Counted from the first letter of the stretch, positions 23,761 through 36,029 are shown. The stretch is DNA of 64,000 nt from Odobenus rosmarus divergens (GCF_000321225.1 NW_004450331.1:248001-312000), one strand, 5' to 3'. The notes: generated by a model from the letters alone, not told the origin. Numbers and translations: made by a program.

Positions 23761-24625
23761 AGAAAGCAAAACCGCTGAGAAGCAGCCTTTAGCCCCAGTG
23801 TTGTCTCTGCGGGGCGAGGGAAAAAAATGGATAGCCTGGTTTGCTGTTACCGCTTTTAAACCAAGCCCTTATAAAACAGTAAATTTTATTATAATTTTAA
23901 AGCAGTAATTCACTGATGGACATTCACCACTTCTGTATTTCCATTTACTATGTATTGGATCGGGGAGGGGCGTTGGGAAGAAAATCTCAACGAGGTGGCA
24001 TCTTTACATTTTTAAGACCATTTCGTACGTTAGTCAGTTTAAAAGCAAATCTGAAAAATACTAACATGCACCAAAACACTTGCAGGTTAACATTTTAAAT
24101 TGTGTGACTGTCTTGGCTGTTTTGGAGAAATACGCTCTAGTTTCTATTGTATGTTTCAAATGTGTTCTGCCTGAGAGGTTGAATTTGGGGGATCTGCGTG
24201 TATATAAATACTCCTCTAGCTGCTCTTAAACCTGAGTATTTGCGACCGCAAAATTAACCTAATGTAGTAATTTGATTGCAATCTTCAATTCCATTATTAC
24301 AAAGGGAGAGTTTTCTTTGTTTTTTAAGATTCCACTTGCAAATGTGAAGTGAAATTGAGAGTTAATAAATTAATCTTTATGCCATTGCCACAAAAGAGTG
24401 TTACCAAGAAAAGGAGGGGGGAATGTTAAATTGAATTTTCCAGATATGTTATAGATATTGATGAAATTGACCAGATTAATTGCTTAGTACTCTTTTTCAT
24501 TTTCCTTGCAGAAACTCTGAGTTTCTTTTTTTTAAGTAGTTTGCTGATTCTTGACTTTTATCTGTTTGAAATAGATATCTTTATCTATTTGAAATAACTT
24601 TGTTAATGTGAATTCAAGTACGAGT

Positions 24626-24843
24626 CATACAATTTGTTTTTTTTTTAAGATTTTCTTTATTCATTTGCAAGAGAGACAGAGAGAGAACAAACAGGGGGAG
24701 AGGCAGAGGGAGAGGGAGAAGCAGACTCCCTGCTGAGCAAGGAGCCCGATGCGGAACTCGATCCCCGGACCCTGGGATCATGACCTGAGCCGAAGGCAGA
24801 CACTTAACCATCTGAGCCACCCAGGTACCCCATACGATTTGTT
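24626..24843 (-). mobile_element. SINEC, antisense, with target-site duplication
   Basis: Reverse complement of the full SINEC from poly(T) at about 24639 to the head near 24830. CATACAATTTGTT at 24626-24638 is repeated as CATACGATTTGTT at 24831-24843, one mismatch. Confidence 0.96.
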
Positions 24844-26736
24844 TATATGAGATATGTGCTGAGGAAATATTTTCAGTTGTGAGTTGGAATTCTCAGCTAG
24901 TGCTAATGTTCTGACAAAATGAGGCTAGTGATGCCTCAGAGGTTGTTAATACATACAATCCAAATAGCTAGATGAAGACTAAAATATTCAGTTAGTTGGC
25001 ATGCCTGACAGGTCAGCTCACTGGAGCTTATGTATTGGGGGGGAATTGCAAACAGAGGAGAATGAGATCCTGTTGTATGACAAGATCAAAGCATTGGAGT
25101 TTTTTTTTTAATTCCCAAATGTTTTATCAATACTCCCTAAATATGCTTTCCTATCTATACCCTCCTAGCTGTCATACTTCGATGTCGTATTTTTGGGGGC
25201 TCTTTTTTCCCTGAACCGATCTTTTTTTTTTTTTTTTTTGTCAAGAATATAATTATCTTACTTCCATTTCTTTCTTTCTTTCAAACAGCAAAATTACACT
25301 TAAGCAGCAACAGGAAACAGAAAACAGAACCCACAAGTGGTGAACACTTGATTTTTTCCATTGCTTAACAACTGAAAAACAATATACTTATCAAAAATGC
25401 AGCTATGTCAGAAATGAAAATGAAATTCCAAAAATTGTTTGCTTTGCCTCCACCACTCTAATTGCAGCTTGAAACTAAAATAAATTTACACCTAAGGAAA
25501 AACAAGTTTAAAAGTTAGAAAGGAGCTAACCTCAAGTTATAATTTGCTTTTACATTAATAAAGAGCATTTCACTTTTTAAGGTTTTCTCCTTTTCCCAAG
25601 TAATTTTGTTATTCACAAGAATTGAATGCAAAATAGCCTCATGGCACTGTGCAGTATTTTATAAAGCAATTCCGTTGAAGAGGTGCTAAATATTTTAGTA
25701 ACAGCCCACCAGAGGGCAGTCAGCTTTTAGTCTAGCAGATCTGGAAGAGATTAAATTTATTGCTATAGTTGAATTTTTAAAAAAAAGTATCTATCTAAAT
25801 TGTATTATTTTTTGCATCTAGGAGTGGGACAAAATAAAAGTCATGACTCAAGAGTGAAAAGCCTAAGACTTCAATCATTTTGAGTTAAAACCACCCAAGG
25901 ACTAACAGCTCTAACTTTTGCCCATCTGTACAACCTCATGCTCAATTTTTCCACTGTGATATTTATTTGGTTATAAAGTAAGATTTATTTTTATTTGAGA
26001 TGTCTTGGGACATTAATATTTTATAATCAATAAAGACTTTGGGACCAGCTCTTACAGAGAGAGAGAGAGAGAGAGAAAGGAGAATGAGACCATTTTCTTG
26101 CTTACTTCTCTCTCTGTATTCCTATTCCAAATGAGTCTACTGTGGTTTTAATGGTGGAACAGTGTGCTGAATAATATATTTGTACAAATGAAACAGAGGA
26201 AATTTTGGGACAAATGAGTGGGGTTTGGAGAATCCGTGGTTCATTTCCTCATGCAGATGCCATGGGTGTGGGCATTCAATGTCCTCTAATCATCTCAATA
26301 GATGGAGATAATATTTAGAAGAGGATTTTAAAAATACTGAGATTCCTGCACATGCAGTTTGTTTAACATAATAAAGAGCTATTGAGGTTTGGACAGGATT
26401 TTGTCATTGTTGTTGTTGTTAGTATTATTTGTAAAATGCTGGTTGTCATAGTTCTAAGCCCTGGAAACAAAATGTTCCTTCTAAAGCCTGCAAAAGAGAC
26501 AATGAGTTATAACCCCTGATGAGAGCTCAGGTGCTTTCGGATACTCACCCATTTGGTTTTCTGTAATAATCCTGCAAGGAAACAAGGCCCAGGTTAAATG
26601 ACTTGGCTAAGATAACAGAACTGAGACTTACAGCCTGTCATCTGTGTCTTCACTAACTTGCCTTTGAACTCAGAAACCAAAGAAGCTAGAATTGTGGGGT
26701 ATCTTTTTTTCCCCCTGAGGGCTATTGATTGATTGA
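24844..26736. repeat. No gene; poly(T), (GA)n and (TTG)n tracts; possible MIR remnant
   Basis: Low-complexity tracts are poly(T) at about 25221-25239, (GA)n at about 26057-26076 and (TTG)n at about 26408-26419. A weak MIR-like core may lie at about 26560-26640. Otherwise unassigned. Confidence 0.5.
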
Positions 26737-26917
26737 TTTTTAAAGATTTTATTCATTTGTCAGAGAAAGAGAAAGAGCACAAGCAGGGGGAGTGGCAGAG
26801 GGAGAAGCAGGCTCCCTGTTGGGCAGGGAGCCCCATGTGGGACTCGATCCCAGGACCCCAGGATCACGACCTGAGCCGAAGGCAGACGCTTAACTGATAG
26901 AACCACCCAGGTGTCCC
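26737..26917 (-). mobile_element. SINEC, antisense
   Basis: Starts with TTAAAGATTTTATTCATTTG and ends with the complement of the head (CACCCAGGTGTCCC). The middle contains GGGACTCGATCCCAGGACCC. No clear duplication was found. Confidence 0.95.
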
Positions 26918-27094
26918 GTTTTGTTTTTTTATCAAAATGGAAACCAATTCTTTTTTTTCTGATCATAAAAATCATCTAGGGTGAGGGGAGGGAGAAGTAG
27001 ATAAAGGGGATCAAGAGGGCACTATGTTTATAAGAAAAGATGACAGTCACCACCACAGAGATTAACACTGTTAGCATACAGTGTATACGCTTTA

Positions 27095-27254
27095 CCAGCT
27101 GAGCGACCCTAGGCATTAATCTCCCTGGGCTACTTTTTTCTTAGTAAAATGAGGATAAAGTACCTACCTCACAGAGCTGTTAGGGAGTCTTGAATGTGAT
27201 GGCATATGCAAAGTGCCTGGCAAATAGTAAGTTTTCAATAAATGTGGGAAGGAA
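27095..27254 (+). repeat. MIR, sense
   Basis: Contains TAGTAAAATGAGGATAAAGT, ACCTACCTCACAGAGCTGTT, AAGTGCCTGGCAAATAGTAA and a TTCAATAAATGTGGGAAG end, the sense MIR core and 3' part. Confidence 0.85.
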
Positions 27255-27264
27255 GTGCCCCCTT

Positions 27265-27495
27265 AATTGACTGGGGACCTGGGCGCCTGGGTGGCTCAGT
27301 CAAGCGTCTGTCTTCAGCCCAGGTCATGATCCCAGGGTCCTAGGATGGAGCCCCACATCGGGCTCCCTGCTCGGCGGGAAGCCTGCTTCTCCCTCTCCCA
27401 CTCCCCCTGCTTGTGCTCCTGTTCTCGCTGTGTCTCTCTCTGTCAAATAAATAAATAAAATCTTAAAAAAAAAAAAAAAAATTGACCGGGGACCT
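27265..27495 (+). mobile_element. Young SINEC with 16-bp target-site duplication
   Basis: Full element 27281-27480 with head GGGCGCCTGGGTGGCTCAGT and a long poly(A) tail. AATTGACTGGGGACCT (27265-27280) recurs as AATTGACCGGGGACCT (27480-27495). Compared with other copies the head lacks about four to five bases between GGCTCAGT and AAGCGTCTG. Confidence 0.96.
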
Positions 27496-27556
27496 CAAAG
27501 TCAAAGGAAGAGAAAATAGCCTATCCTGCATTGTCATAAAAGGCAAACTCTCTTTT

Positions 27557-27609
27557 AAATGCTAGACTTCAAAATAAATAAATAAATAAATAAATAAATG
27601 CTAGACTTC
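27557..27609 (+). mobile_element. Tail-only SINE-type insertion in a 14-bp duplication
   Basis: AAATGCTAGACTTC at 27557-27570 is repeated exactly at 27596-27609. The 25 bases between are only AAAA(TAAA)n-like, the same unit as the SINEC tail. The left copy follows TTTT, giving the TTTT|AA context preferred by L1 endonuclease. Confidence 0.75.
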
Positions 27610-28589
27610 TGTATGTAAGGACTGAGAATTCCAAATTATGTTCTCCTTATCTTGATCCACACATATAAAGGAAACCTGAAATAAATTCTCTTCTGGAATA
27701 TATTTGAATAGGAATTTTTAGGTGAAACAAGTTTAAAAGACCAAACAAAAATTTTTTGGAGAGTTTTTTTTGCCACTGAATTCAATAAAGCCTCAGGACA
27801 AGAATTATGGAGGAGGGCAAAGTAAACTATAAATCTCTTTCCTATCATTCCTCTTCTTAGATAATCTCTTAGAATGTCTGTAAATACTAAATTATGAAGA
27901 TTTGAAGTACATGCTCAAGACTCATGCTCCATCACCTATGCTTGGGAACTGTTTCATTGTAGCCAGTACCAAGATGCTAATTCCAAGTCAGTTTTTTAAA
28001 ATGATTTCTGCCTCAAATGTGAGGCTCCACCGTGAGCAGGCCTAGCTCAGTGAATGTCAGAACCTGATGAGAGTTGACTGATGATTTCCCAGGCACGCTG
28101 TTGTCAGGTAGAGCCAGAAGTTTTAGCTAAAATATGAACATCATGCTTCTGAGCATTTATGCTGCAGAAATGCTCTGTTGTGAATAGGGCTCTTCATCAT
28201 CTGCAGGTGCCAAGCAGTAAGACCAGGAAGGCTGTGGGCCACTCCCTCTCAAAGACCAAAGGTGCTGATGAGAATTTGCCCAAATGGCACAGAGTGACAG
28301 ACATCACTAGAGTTCATGGTCTGAGGCTTGGCCATGAATACCGATGGCCAATTATGTGATGGACTGTTTCCATTTATTCATGGGAGAGCTCCGAGTCAAC
28401 ACCCAAAATGGCCCTTGCTTGATACTCATCCTTTGAGATTTTTAAAAAATGAATTTAGCATTGAGCTCTCCCTGAATGCATCTCTGACAGCTGCCAGTCT
28501 CAGTCAGGGACATGATCAGTAGAATGAACCTTAGGAGTGAAGATGTTAATCCCTCAGATAGCTCTGAGTTCTCATGGCCCTTATCTCAT
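27610..28589. other. No gene recognised
   Basis: Open frames of 60-70 codons without signatures. Unassigned sequence. Confidence 0.5.
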
Positions 28590-28765
28590 GCACTTTTCAC
28601 AAGAATCCTTTTAATCTGGCATTTTATCACTGAGGCAGTTGAGGTACAAGTTAAGAAATTTGCCAAAGTTCTCAAAGTTGGCTCATATGGTATCCTAACT
28701 CAGAGTGACAGAGCTGATGCTCAGATCCAGCTCTTTTGACACTAAGCTTGGTACTTTACAATGAT
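28590..28765 (-). repeat. MIR, antisense, diverged
   Basis: Shows TGCACTTTTCACAAGAATCC, CACTGAGGCAGTTGAGGTAC and AGAAATTTGCCAAAGTTCTC in the order of antisense MIR. Confidence 0.6.
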
Positions 28766-29329
28766 CTTGGAGCTGCATTCCTCTAAAGATTCCCTAAAAG
28801 CTACCAATTAATGCAGGTCCTCGTAGGGCCTTAGGTAAGGCAAGGCACTTCCATATTAAGAGTCTGCTGGTTTCCTCCACTGGGAATCATCAGAGGTACA
28901 AAAACACACATCAAAACTGACATTTACAACTCTTATATTTACTGCCTGTACTTCAGAAAGTGATAAGTATCAATCTAGCTACTGGAAAAAAAATGCTGAA
29001 GTAATCCGATGGGCCGCATCCTATTTTTGTCAGTACTACAACCTCCGGACTTAAGTAGAAAATGTCCAGAAGGCCCCAGTGTTACATTCAAGAACTGCAT
29101 CCAATTACTAATCTATTAGCAAAACTGTAGGTCTAACTCCCTCTGAGTGAAAGCCACGGGAGAGATGGCTATATGGTTTTCCGCCAAGGTCCCGTGGTTG
29201 CTCCGTGGAATGCTTCCTCTTGTCATCTTACAGCATTTACATTTTATTCTGTCCTTAGAGAGATAGCTAATTTTCCTGTGCTTAGATTTTAAGTTTCTAG
29301 AGCTCAGTGACTGTCTCTCTTTGTGGCAC
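28766..29329. other. No gene recognised
   Basis: Unassigned sequence with no supported coding signal. Confidence 0.5.
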
Positions 29330-29665
29330 AATGAAGCAAAGTTTGTCAGAGGATAAGCTAAGCTATAATTCAATAACAGACAACCCCCAAATCTCAATGA
29401 CTTCACATTACAAAGGTTAATTGCTTACGCATAGAACACGTCCATCTCCAATTGACTGGGAATTTTGCTTCATGTCATTCTCATGCTGGGACCTGGCTGA
29501 CAGATAAGCCACTATCTGGAACATTCTGGACACTGTCTGAAGTTGGGAAGCAAACTCTGCAGGGAGTCACACCAGCACTACTCTAGTCTGGAAGTGATGT
29601 GTTACTTCTTACATCTCTTTTTTAAGAACAAGTAACATGGCTCTATCCCACCCCTCCACAAGAGG
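29330..29665 (-). repeat. Old mammalian interspersed repeat, LTR-like, family not assigned
   Basis: Contains ACAGACAACCCCCAAATCTC, CAATGACTTCACATTACAAA, GAACACGTCCATCTCCAATT and GCCACTATCTGGAACATTCT, an order I recognise from a common mammalian repeat whose name I cannot give with confidence. The orientation is tentative. Confidence 0.4.
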
Positions 29666-30039
29666 GCCCGGAAATGCAGTCCCAGAAGAGCAGAAAGCTA
29701 GAAATAGTATCTCCTACTCACGGCTGGGGCTCACAGCTACTGTTTGTGTTTTAGGAAGGGGGAAAAAAAGTTTCTTCAAGATTTTCTGTTCTTCTGACTC
29801 TTGTCTTTTGCATGTACGTGCTCATGTGAGAACTATTTTAAATATTATAAAATGTATGTTAAAGGACATTTGGGAAACAGGAACACACATTTTGAGATGG
29901 TGATGTTCTACCACCCATTCCTAGCGTAGCATCCAACGTTCATTCTTTGATCCATGTATGTGATCGTGTAGAGGTTCACTGAGCCGCAGGTAGACAACGG
30001 TGAGCAAGCTCACAGCAGTCATGTCACCCACGGCGCTGG
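29666..30039. other. No gene recognised
   Basis: Unassigned sequence. Confidence 0.5.
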
Positions 30040-30195
30040 CAGTGTGTGAGGGATGCAATCCCACAGGCTGCCACTACAGTGTGACAGAAAGTATGAGGTG
30101 CTAGACACCTAGAGGAAGGGCAATCAACCCGGGTAAAGTTTCAAGGAAAACTTCCCGGAGGATGTCGCTTCCGGGCTGTGACAGCAAGGACGACT
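30040..30195 (-). repeat. L2 LINE fragment
   Basis: Contains GACAGAAAGTATGAGGTGCT, AAAACTTCCCGGAGGATGTC and TTCCGGGCTGTGACAGCAAG, corresponding to the antisense L2 block upstream of its 3' end. Confidence 0.55.
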
Positions 30196-30719
30196 AATAC
30201 CTTTGACACATTTCCTTGCAGTGTTTTCCTCCTAAACCTGATTTGTTATTTTTGCACAATTGTAAGAACACTTTTAGCCAAGTTTGTCTATTGCTTGGAG
30301 GTAAGGAAATGATGGTATGTCAACTCAATAGAATATGCAGCTATCCAAGTGAAAATTAGGAAATTGAAAGATAATATAGGAAATGTTATACAATGTTACC
30401 TGAAAACATTGATTTAAAATAAAAAAGAATGGATTAGATCTGGAGGACAATGTAGAAACTGGAGACAACTGAGACTTCTGAGTGGGATTGTGGGTAAAGT
30501 TTTATTTTGATGAATTTGTATTGATTATGATGTTTGATTATATTGTTTGCTTACCACACACACAATTTAGTCCTCTAAGTGTGTTCTCTGTCCCTGCCAG
30601 GGAAGAATCCTGCATCTATTTGGCTTAGGCATTTTTATACTTTTACCTTTGTGCCGCAATTTCTGCATCTGTTAAGTGAATGTTTTTCTGTGCATCGTCC
30701 AGGATACAGGATTAAGATT
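30196..30719. other. No gene recognised
   Basis: Unassigned AT-rich sequence. Confidence 0.5.
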
Positions 30720-31555
30720 TGAAACAAGGTTTTAAATATCTTCTAAATGCTGATGGCTACAAATTTATAAATCTGGCTCTAGATGCATGTATCTCCAACA
30801 CTTTACTCAGCATCTCTACTTTAATGTCTGATAGAAATTTGGAGCTCAACAAGTCCAAAACTGAAATCCTGATTTCCACTCCTCTGCATAAACCTGCTCC
30901 ACCTGCAGCCTTCCCCGTCTTGATTTTCAAGATATTGAAATAACTTCTAACAAATCTTACGGCCTCTACCTTTCACCCCTGTAGGCTATTCTCAGCTCTG
31001 TAACCAGAACCTTTGATAAACGTAAGTTATATGATGTCAGGTTTCTGCCCAAAGCCCTCCAATGGCCCCCATGAAAGTCAAAATCCTTAGAGTGATTCTC
31101 AATCACCCTCCATTACCTTTCTGCATTCTTGTCATCTTCCCTTCGCTCACACTGTCTCAGCCACAGTGGTCTCTTTACTCTTTCTCGGGCAAGCCAGTGT
31201 AATTCTGCCTTAGAATATTGGCTTTAGCTCTCCCTCTTTCTGGAACCCTTTTTCCCTTAAACATCTACTTGGCTAACTCCCTGCCATTGTCAAGTCTCCT
31301 CAAACCCCACCCCAGTGAGGGCTATACTGAGGACTTTTTTTATACTGCACTCTGCACTTCCTCCCTGCCCCCAACCCCTTATCACTTAACATATCGACTC
31401 TAACACAGCACATAATTCACATGTAATATTTCCTGTTTATTGTCTTTGGGCATATACACCTCTAGGGTGGGGAAACTGTTTTCTTCATGAATCATCTCAA
31501 GCATGCAGAGCACATAGTAGGTTTTCGATAAGTGCTGTCAATCAATGAATTAAAG
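30720..31555 (+). repeat. L2 LINE 3' part, sense
   Basis: Long colinear L2 remnant. It starts in the end of the reverse-transcriptase ORF (GGAGCTCAACAAGTCCAAAA, CTGAAATCCTGATTTCC) and passes through TGCCCAAAGCCCTCCAATGG and TTGGCTAACTCCCTGCCATT to GAGCACATAGTAGGTTTTCG near the end. No open frame of useful length survives. Confidence 0.82.
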
Positions 31556-33591
31556 AATAGAATCTACATGTTTTCGGCAAAACTAACATAGGCAAATCTT
31601 CAAACGGAGATACTGAAACAGAGATTTGGTTTAAGGATCTTTTCTAAAGTGGAAGCCAGAAAAGCTAAGCAAACAAAACTAGGTCTTTAGATTGCTACTT
31701 TTTAACTCAGAGAAATCCATATTACAACAATTTGTTACTTCCAATAAGATGACAACATATGAACAGAATTCATACGTGTGGAATTTTATGGTGTAGATAC
31801 AAAAAAACATATGAGCCTGTGTTTTTATTTCTCAGTGTTTTATTGCTTTAGCCAGGATGTCAACTAACTATATAAATTTCAACATTAAGAGGTACAAATT
31901 AACTCACTAAAATATCTGTCAGAGCTTTCTGCATTAATCAAATTTGATGTATTGTAACCTACTGGGGAAAAATATTTGTGACAGAAACTCAAAAATAATT
32001 GAATAAGCACAATATTAGAAAGCATGCACTTGAGTTATTATGCTTAAATGAAGAGAAAAAGAGCAGGAACGAGACATTCCTATTGTACTTTCACACTGCT
32101 ATTTATTATAAATTTCCTACATGTTGTGGAGAGATTTCCTACCTGTTGTGTACTACTTATGAAAGACTTTAATCTAACTAGACACACTCAAGTTATATTA
32201 AAATATGTTTTGATCTATTTTAGTTGCTTTAAAGATTTGTTGTAAATTCAACATTCAATATTCATTAATTTTTTAATGTTAGTTTTGTAAAACTTTTTTT
32301 AAGTTTTGGCCAAATTCCTCAACTTGAATAAGTAGTTTCTCTCGTTAGCCAAGAACCAACATCAGGTTTGATGGTGAAATACCAAAGGCATTTCCACTCA
32401 AATTTTAAAGAAAAGAAAAGGATGTTCTGTCTCAAATATTACATAACATTCTTCTGAGTATTGTGGCCAATTCATAAGATAAGAAATAAAAATAAGAGGC
32501 ATAACTAGTGGAAGGAGGAGAAGAATGATTATTTTTAATCAATAGAATTATATACTTAGAAAGCCAGTGAAAATCTCTTAGAATCATTAAGAATTCGCTA
32601 AAGTGATAGTGCAATGTGAAAACATACTATTTTAAATAAATATAAAAATGTTAAAAATATCAAAAGCTAAGATTATGTTCTTATTTATGGCAATGTATAG
32701 CAACATACCTAGAATAAACGCAAAAGAAAATGTGCAGCAATTATAAGAAAGAAACTACAAGCTTTTTTTTGGAAATATTGAAAGATTTGTCTGCATGAAA
32801 GCCCAAACACTATGAAGATACCAGTTCATCCCAAACTGGTTTATAAGACTAACATTATTTTAATTGAAATAGTTCTTTTCTTGAACTGGACTGATTGAAT
32901 AATCTTAGAGGTCTTCCTACTCGAGTGACTTAGAAATTATGTCTATTACTCTTTTCTTCTAGCATGGTTCCTTAAATTTTTAACAAAACATGTTTAATAA
33001 TAACACATTTGTCTATCAATATCAAGATTATGGCTTATTTTAATTCATCACCCACAATTGCCAACAATTTCCAGGTTCACCTGAGATCCTCTGAAGTATT
33101 CATTGTATATTACTGGTTTTTTTTCCCAGAAAGCTTTTAAATTAATTTGCCATAATCTTAGCCACTTCATTCAAACTGAGCTATAAGTTTTATCAGTGTC
33201 TTTATTCACCAAAGGTTCTTATGAGACAGAAGCAGGAATAGTCACAGACATTCCATGGCTCCCCCCCCACCCCCCCGCCCCCCACCACACACACTTGTAC
33301 AGATTATTCCATCTTTCCAACTTCATTCCTGATGTCAGTTGATAACGAAGTTGACATCAGGGTAATGGACAAGTTCAAAAACAGATGAGTACTTGCTGGC
33401 TTGCTAATTTACATTGGAAAAGACAGGGAGTTACTCCAGAAAGAAGGGCCAAAGAAGTAGACCTGAGCAGTGAGGGGCATGCGCCTGGTGTAAGAGAGAT
33501 TTTGGAGACTTTAGAAGAGAGAAGAGGGAGCTTTTGGGTTTGGAAGCAGCTGGCATGTGTGGGAGATACTGAGAAGAAAAACACCTGGGTT
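31556..33591. repeat. No gene; C-rich tract and perfect inverted repeat
   Basis: A C-rich low-complexity tract lies at about 33259-33284 and a 10-bp perfect inverted repeat at 33328-33361. Opposing frames near 33375-33618 have no signature. Confidence 0.5.
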
Positions 33592-33800
33592 GGGGCACCT
33601 GGGTGGCTCAGTCGTTAAGCATCTGCCTTCGGCTCAGGTCGTGGTCCCAGGGTCCTGGGATTGAGCCCCGCGTCAGGCTCCCTGCTCGGCAGGAAGCCTG
33701 CTTCTCCCTCTGCCTCTGCCTCTTCCCTCAGCTTGTGCTCTCTTTCCCTCTCTCTCAAATAAATAAATAAAATCTTTTTTAAAAATTAAAAAAAAAAAAA
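33592..33800 (+). mobile_element. SINEC, sense
   Basis: Head TGGGGCACCTGGGTGGCTCA, body GCTCAGGTCGTGGTCCCAGG, tail AAATAAATAAATAAAATCTT then a second A-rich run. Confidence 0.96.
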
Positions 33801-34599
33801 CCTGGCACAAAAGATCTTAAGAAGTTTTGCAGTGCATTATGAATGTAATTCCCCTTTGGCATTCGCTCAAGAACCTTCAGAAAATATTTTAGTTGCTTTT
33901 CATTTAACCTACATATTTATTTGCTTGTTTGTTTTACCATTGTATCTTTGAATGTGACTGCTTATTGACACTGAACTATAGGGTGCCTCAGCTTGATGTA
34001 GATTTTATCTGTGTATCATTCTATTCAGAAATTCAGACACAGAGAGAAAAATCAAAATCCTCTGGCACCTGAAAAGGTGTCAAAAGCTTTAGTTAATTGG
34101 TGAGTTACTTTTTGTTTTATAATAAATTATATGTGGGTTGGCCTGGCTTGGCCTAGTCACATAATAGCAGAATTCCCAACAGCCTCTGCTTGAGCTCTAT
34201 TTGCTGTTGTCCCATTGGCCAAACCAAGTCACCTGACCAAGCCCAGTGTTAGTATGGAAGGTAAAATCCACCTCTTGATGGGAACTGCTGTAAATCACTT
34301 TTCAAAGGGACCTGGATGGAGAGAGGGGAGTGATTTTTGGCCATTTGTGCAATCTGCCATTTTCAGTGAAAGAACATGGTAGTAGGGCAATATAAGCTAA
34401 TTAAAAGGCCTTGATACTGAATACTTAACTGCTATAAATTAAAAACTAGTTAACTAAAGAGCTAGAAATGAGGTTTGGGGAGGTACGGAATGGAGTAGGT
34501 GGGGATTTTTTTTCTTTGTATCTTTATTTTATGTCACTGTGGTGACAAACAACCGTTACCTTTATGATGTGTGAGATGGAATCTAGTAAAGTGTATCTA
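33801..34599. repeat. Unassigned; old repeat remnant near 34195-34385
   Basis: The part with CCATTGGCCAAACCAAGTCA and TGACCAAGCCCAGTG, then CTTGATGGGAACTGC, resembles the 3' portion of an old LTR-like mammalian repeat. I cannot name it. The rest is unique. Confidence 0.35.
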
Positions 34600-35034
34600 T
34601 TAGCTCTCTAGCGCTTCTGTAATACATCACAGATTTAGTGACATAAAGCAAAACTTATTTATTTATTCTCTTAGAATTTCAGAGGTCAGAAGTCTAAATG
34701 AGTAGGTAGGACTATGTTCTTTCTGGAAGTCCTAGGGGGGAGTCCATTTGCTTGCCTTTTCTAGCTTCTAGAAGATATCCACATGCCTTGGCTCATGACC
34801 CTATATCACTAGGACTTCTGCCTCAGTCTCCTGTCCTTTTCTCCCTCTGACCTTCCTGCCTCACTCTGATAAGGACCTTGTGATTACACTGGGTCCATCA
34901 GGTAAACCAGGATAATCTCCCCGTCGTAAGATCCTTCATTTAATCACATCCGTGACGTCCCTAAAGTAACATAATCACATGTTTGGAGTTTAGGAAGTAG
35001 GTGTCTTTGGGGAGCATAATTCAGCCTGCTGCAA
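34600..35034 (-). repeat. MLT1-type (ERVL-MaLR) LTR, antisense
   Basis: Contains CTTCTGTAATACATCACAGA, ATTTCAGAGGTCAGAAGTCT, GATAAGGACCTTGTGATTAC, ATCACATCCGTGACGTCCCT and a GGGAGCATAATTCAGCC end, the antisense order of MLT1 LTRs. Solo LTR; no internal region. Confidence 0.78.
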
Positions 35035-36029
35035 TGTATATATTAAATTAACTGATTGATTTTCAAGCCCTTCGGGGAATCTGATACAGGTTAAAAAACC
35101 CTTGTCCAAAGGTGTTGCTCTTCTTCTCAGGGTGTCCACAGTATTAAGACCCATCTTCTCAGACAATCATCTCACAATCTCTATATGATCAGGCTTAAAT
35201 GTCTGCATATTACCACGTGAACCTCAAGGAAGCTGCATACTTAGATACAATAAGGTTTCAGTTTGGTATTTATGTGGTTTTTGTTTCTCCAACTAAGGGG
35301 TTCATTGTGCTGTTTTTCTAGAATAACTGGACTTGACTGAGCTTGACCTCATGACGGAGACCCCAGACCATATCTGTGTCTAACCCACCACTACACACCC
35401 AGAGACCTGGCAAAGAGAAATAAACTTCACATTTGGTACACTCTTATTACTTAAGCACCGCTGCCGTTCCCTTCTGACTGATCAGTAAAGTCAAACGTAA
35501 GTTTTCCCACAAATAGTTGGTGGCACTCTTGTATGTTTACCGGGTACATGGCAGCATCCAAATCTTTTGCATGGAGGAGTCTCAAGGTAGTACGTTCAGG
35601 TCAAGTGGACATGGAAATTTAAGTAGAACAAACATAAGGGCTGTTGGCTCCAGAAATAAGTTGACTGCCTTCAGATTCCATTTTCCTGTTTGCTCATTGT
35701 CTTCAGCAAGGCTGGGAAAGACTCCGAAACCACTATGAGAGGTTTCTTAAGTGGAAGCCAAGAGTATCAGTGTCCATCTCCTGGAGAAAATACAAAATTT
35801 AAGACTGGGAAGGGGAATTTTTCTGGTCTGGTGATTTACAATATTTTAATTGAAAAAATTAAATAGATTCAGTATTCCTACCTTTAACTGTGATGAAAAT
35901 CAGTTTTATGACTACCACATAGTTCCACAGACGAGTCAGAACTTCCTATTGATGCTCCCGGGGGAGGGGTCTTCATTGTGTATTGTCATTGTATGTCTTA
36001 GCCTTCCACCCTTGACAGTTTAACCAACG
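35035..36029. other. No gene recognised
   Basis: Unassigned. AGAAATAAACTTCACATTTG at about 35418 resembles an LTR polyadenylation region but is not enough for a call. Confidence 0.45.

Larger units (their letters stand above)
18313..24625. other. 6.3-kb stretch with no recognisable transposon; candidate conserved noncoding region
   Basis: Apart from small A-rich tracts I see no SINE, LINE, LTR or DNA element here, although SINEs occur about every 3-4 kb elsewhere in the window. Frames include a 165-codon minus-strand one (21228-21725) and a 110-codon minus-strand one (23054-23386), but these have no family signature. Three G-rich blocks lie within it. Repeat exclusion over this length suggests selective constraint, perhaps enhancers; conservation cannot be tested here. 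Confidence 0.45.

Noticed and set aside
35400..35480. Possible ERV R/U5 polyadenylation region
   Set aside because: An AATAAA-like motif alone, with no partner LTR, primer-binding site or polypurine tract nearby.
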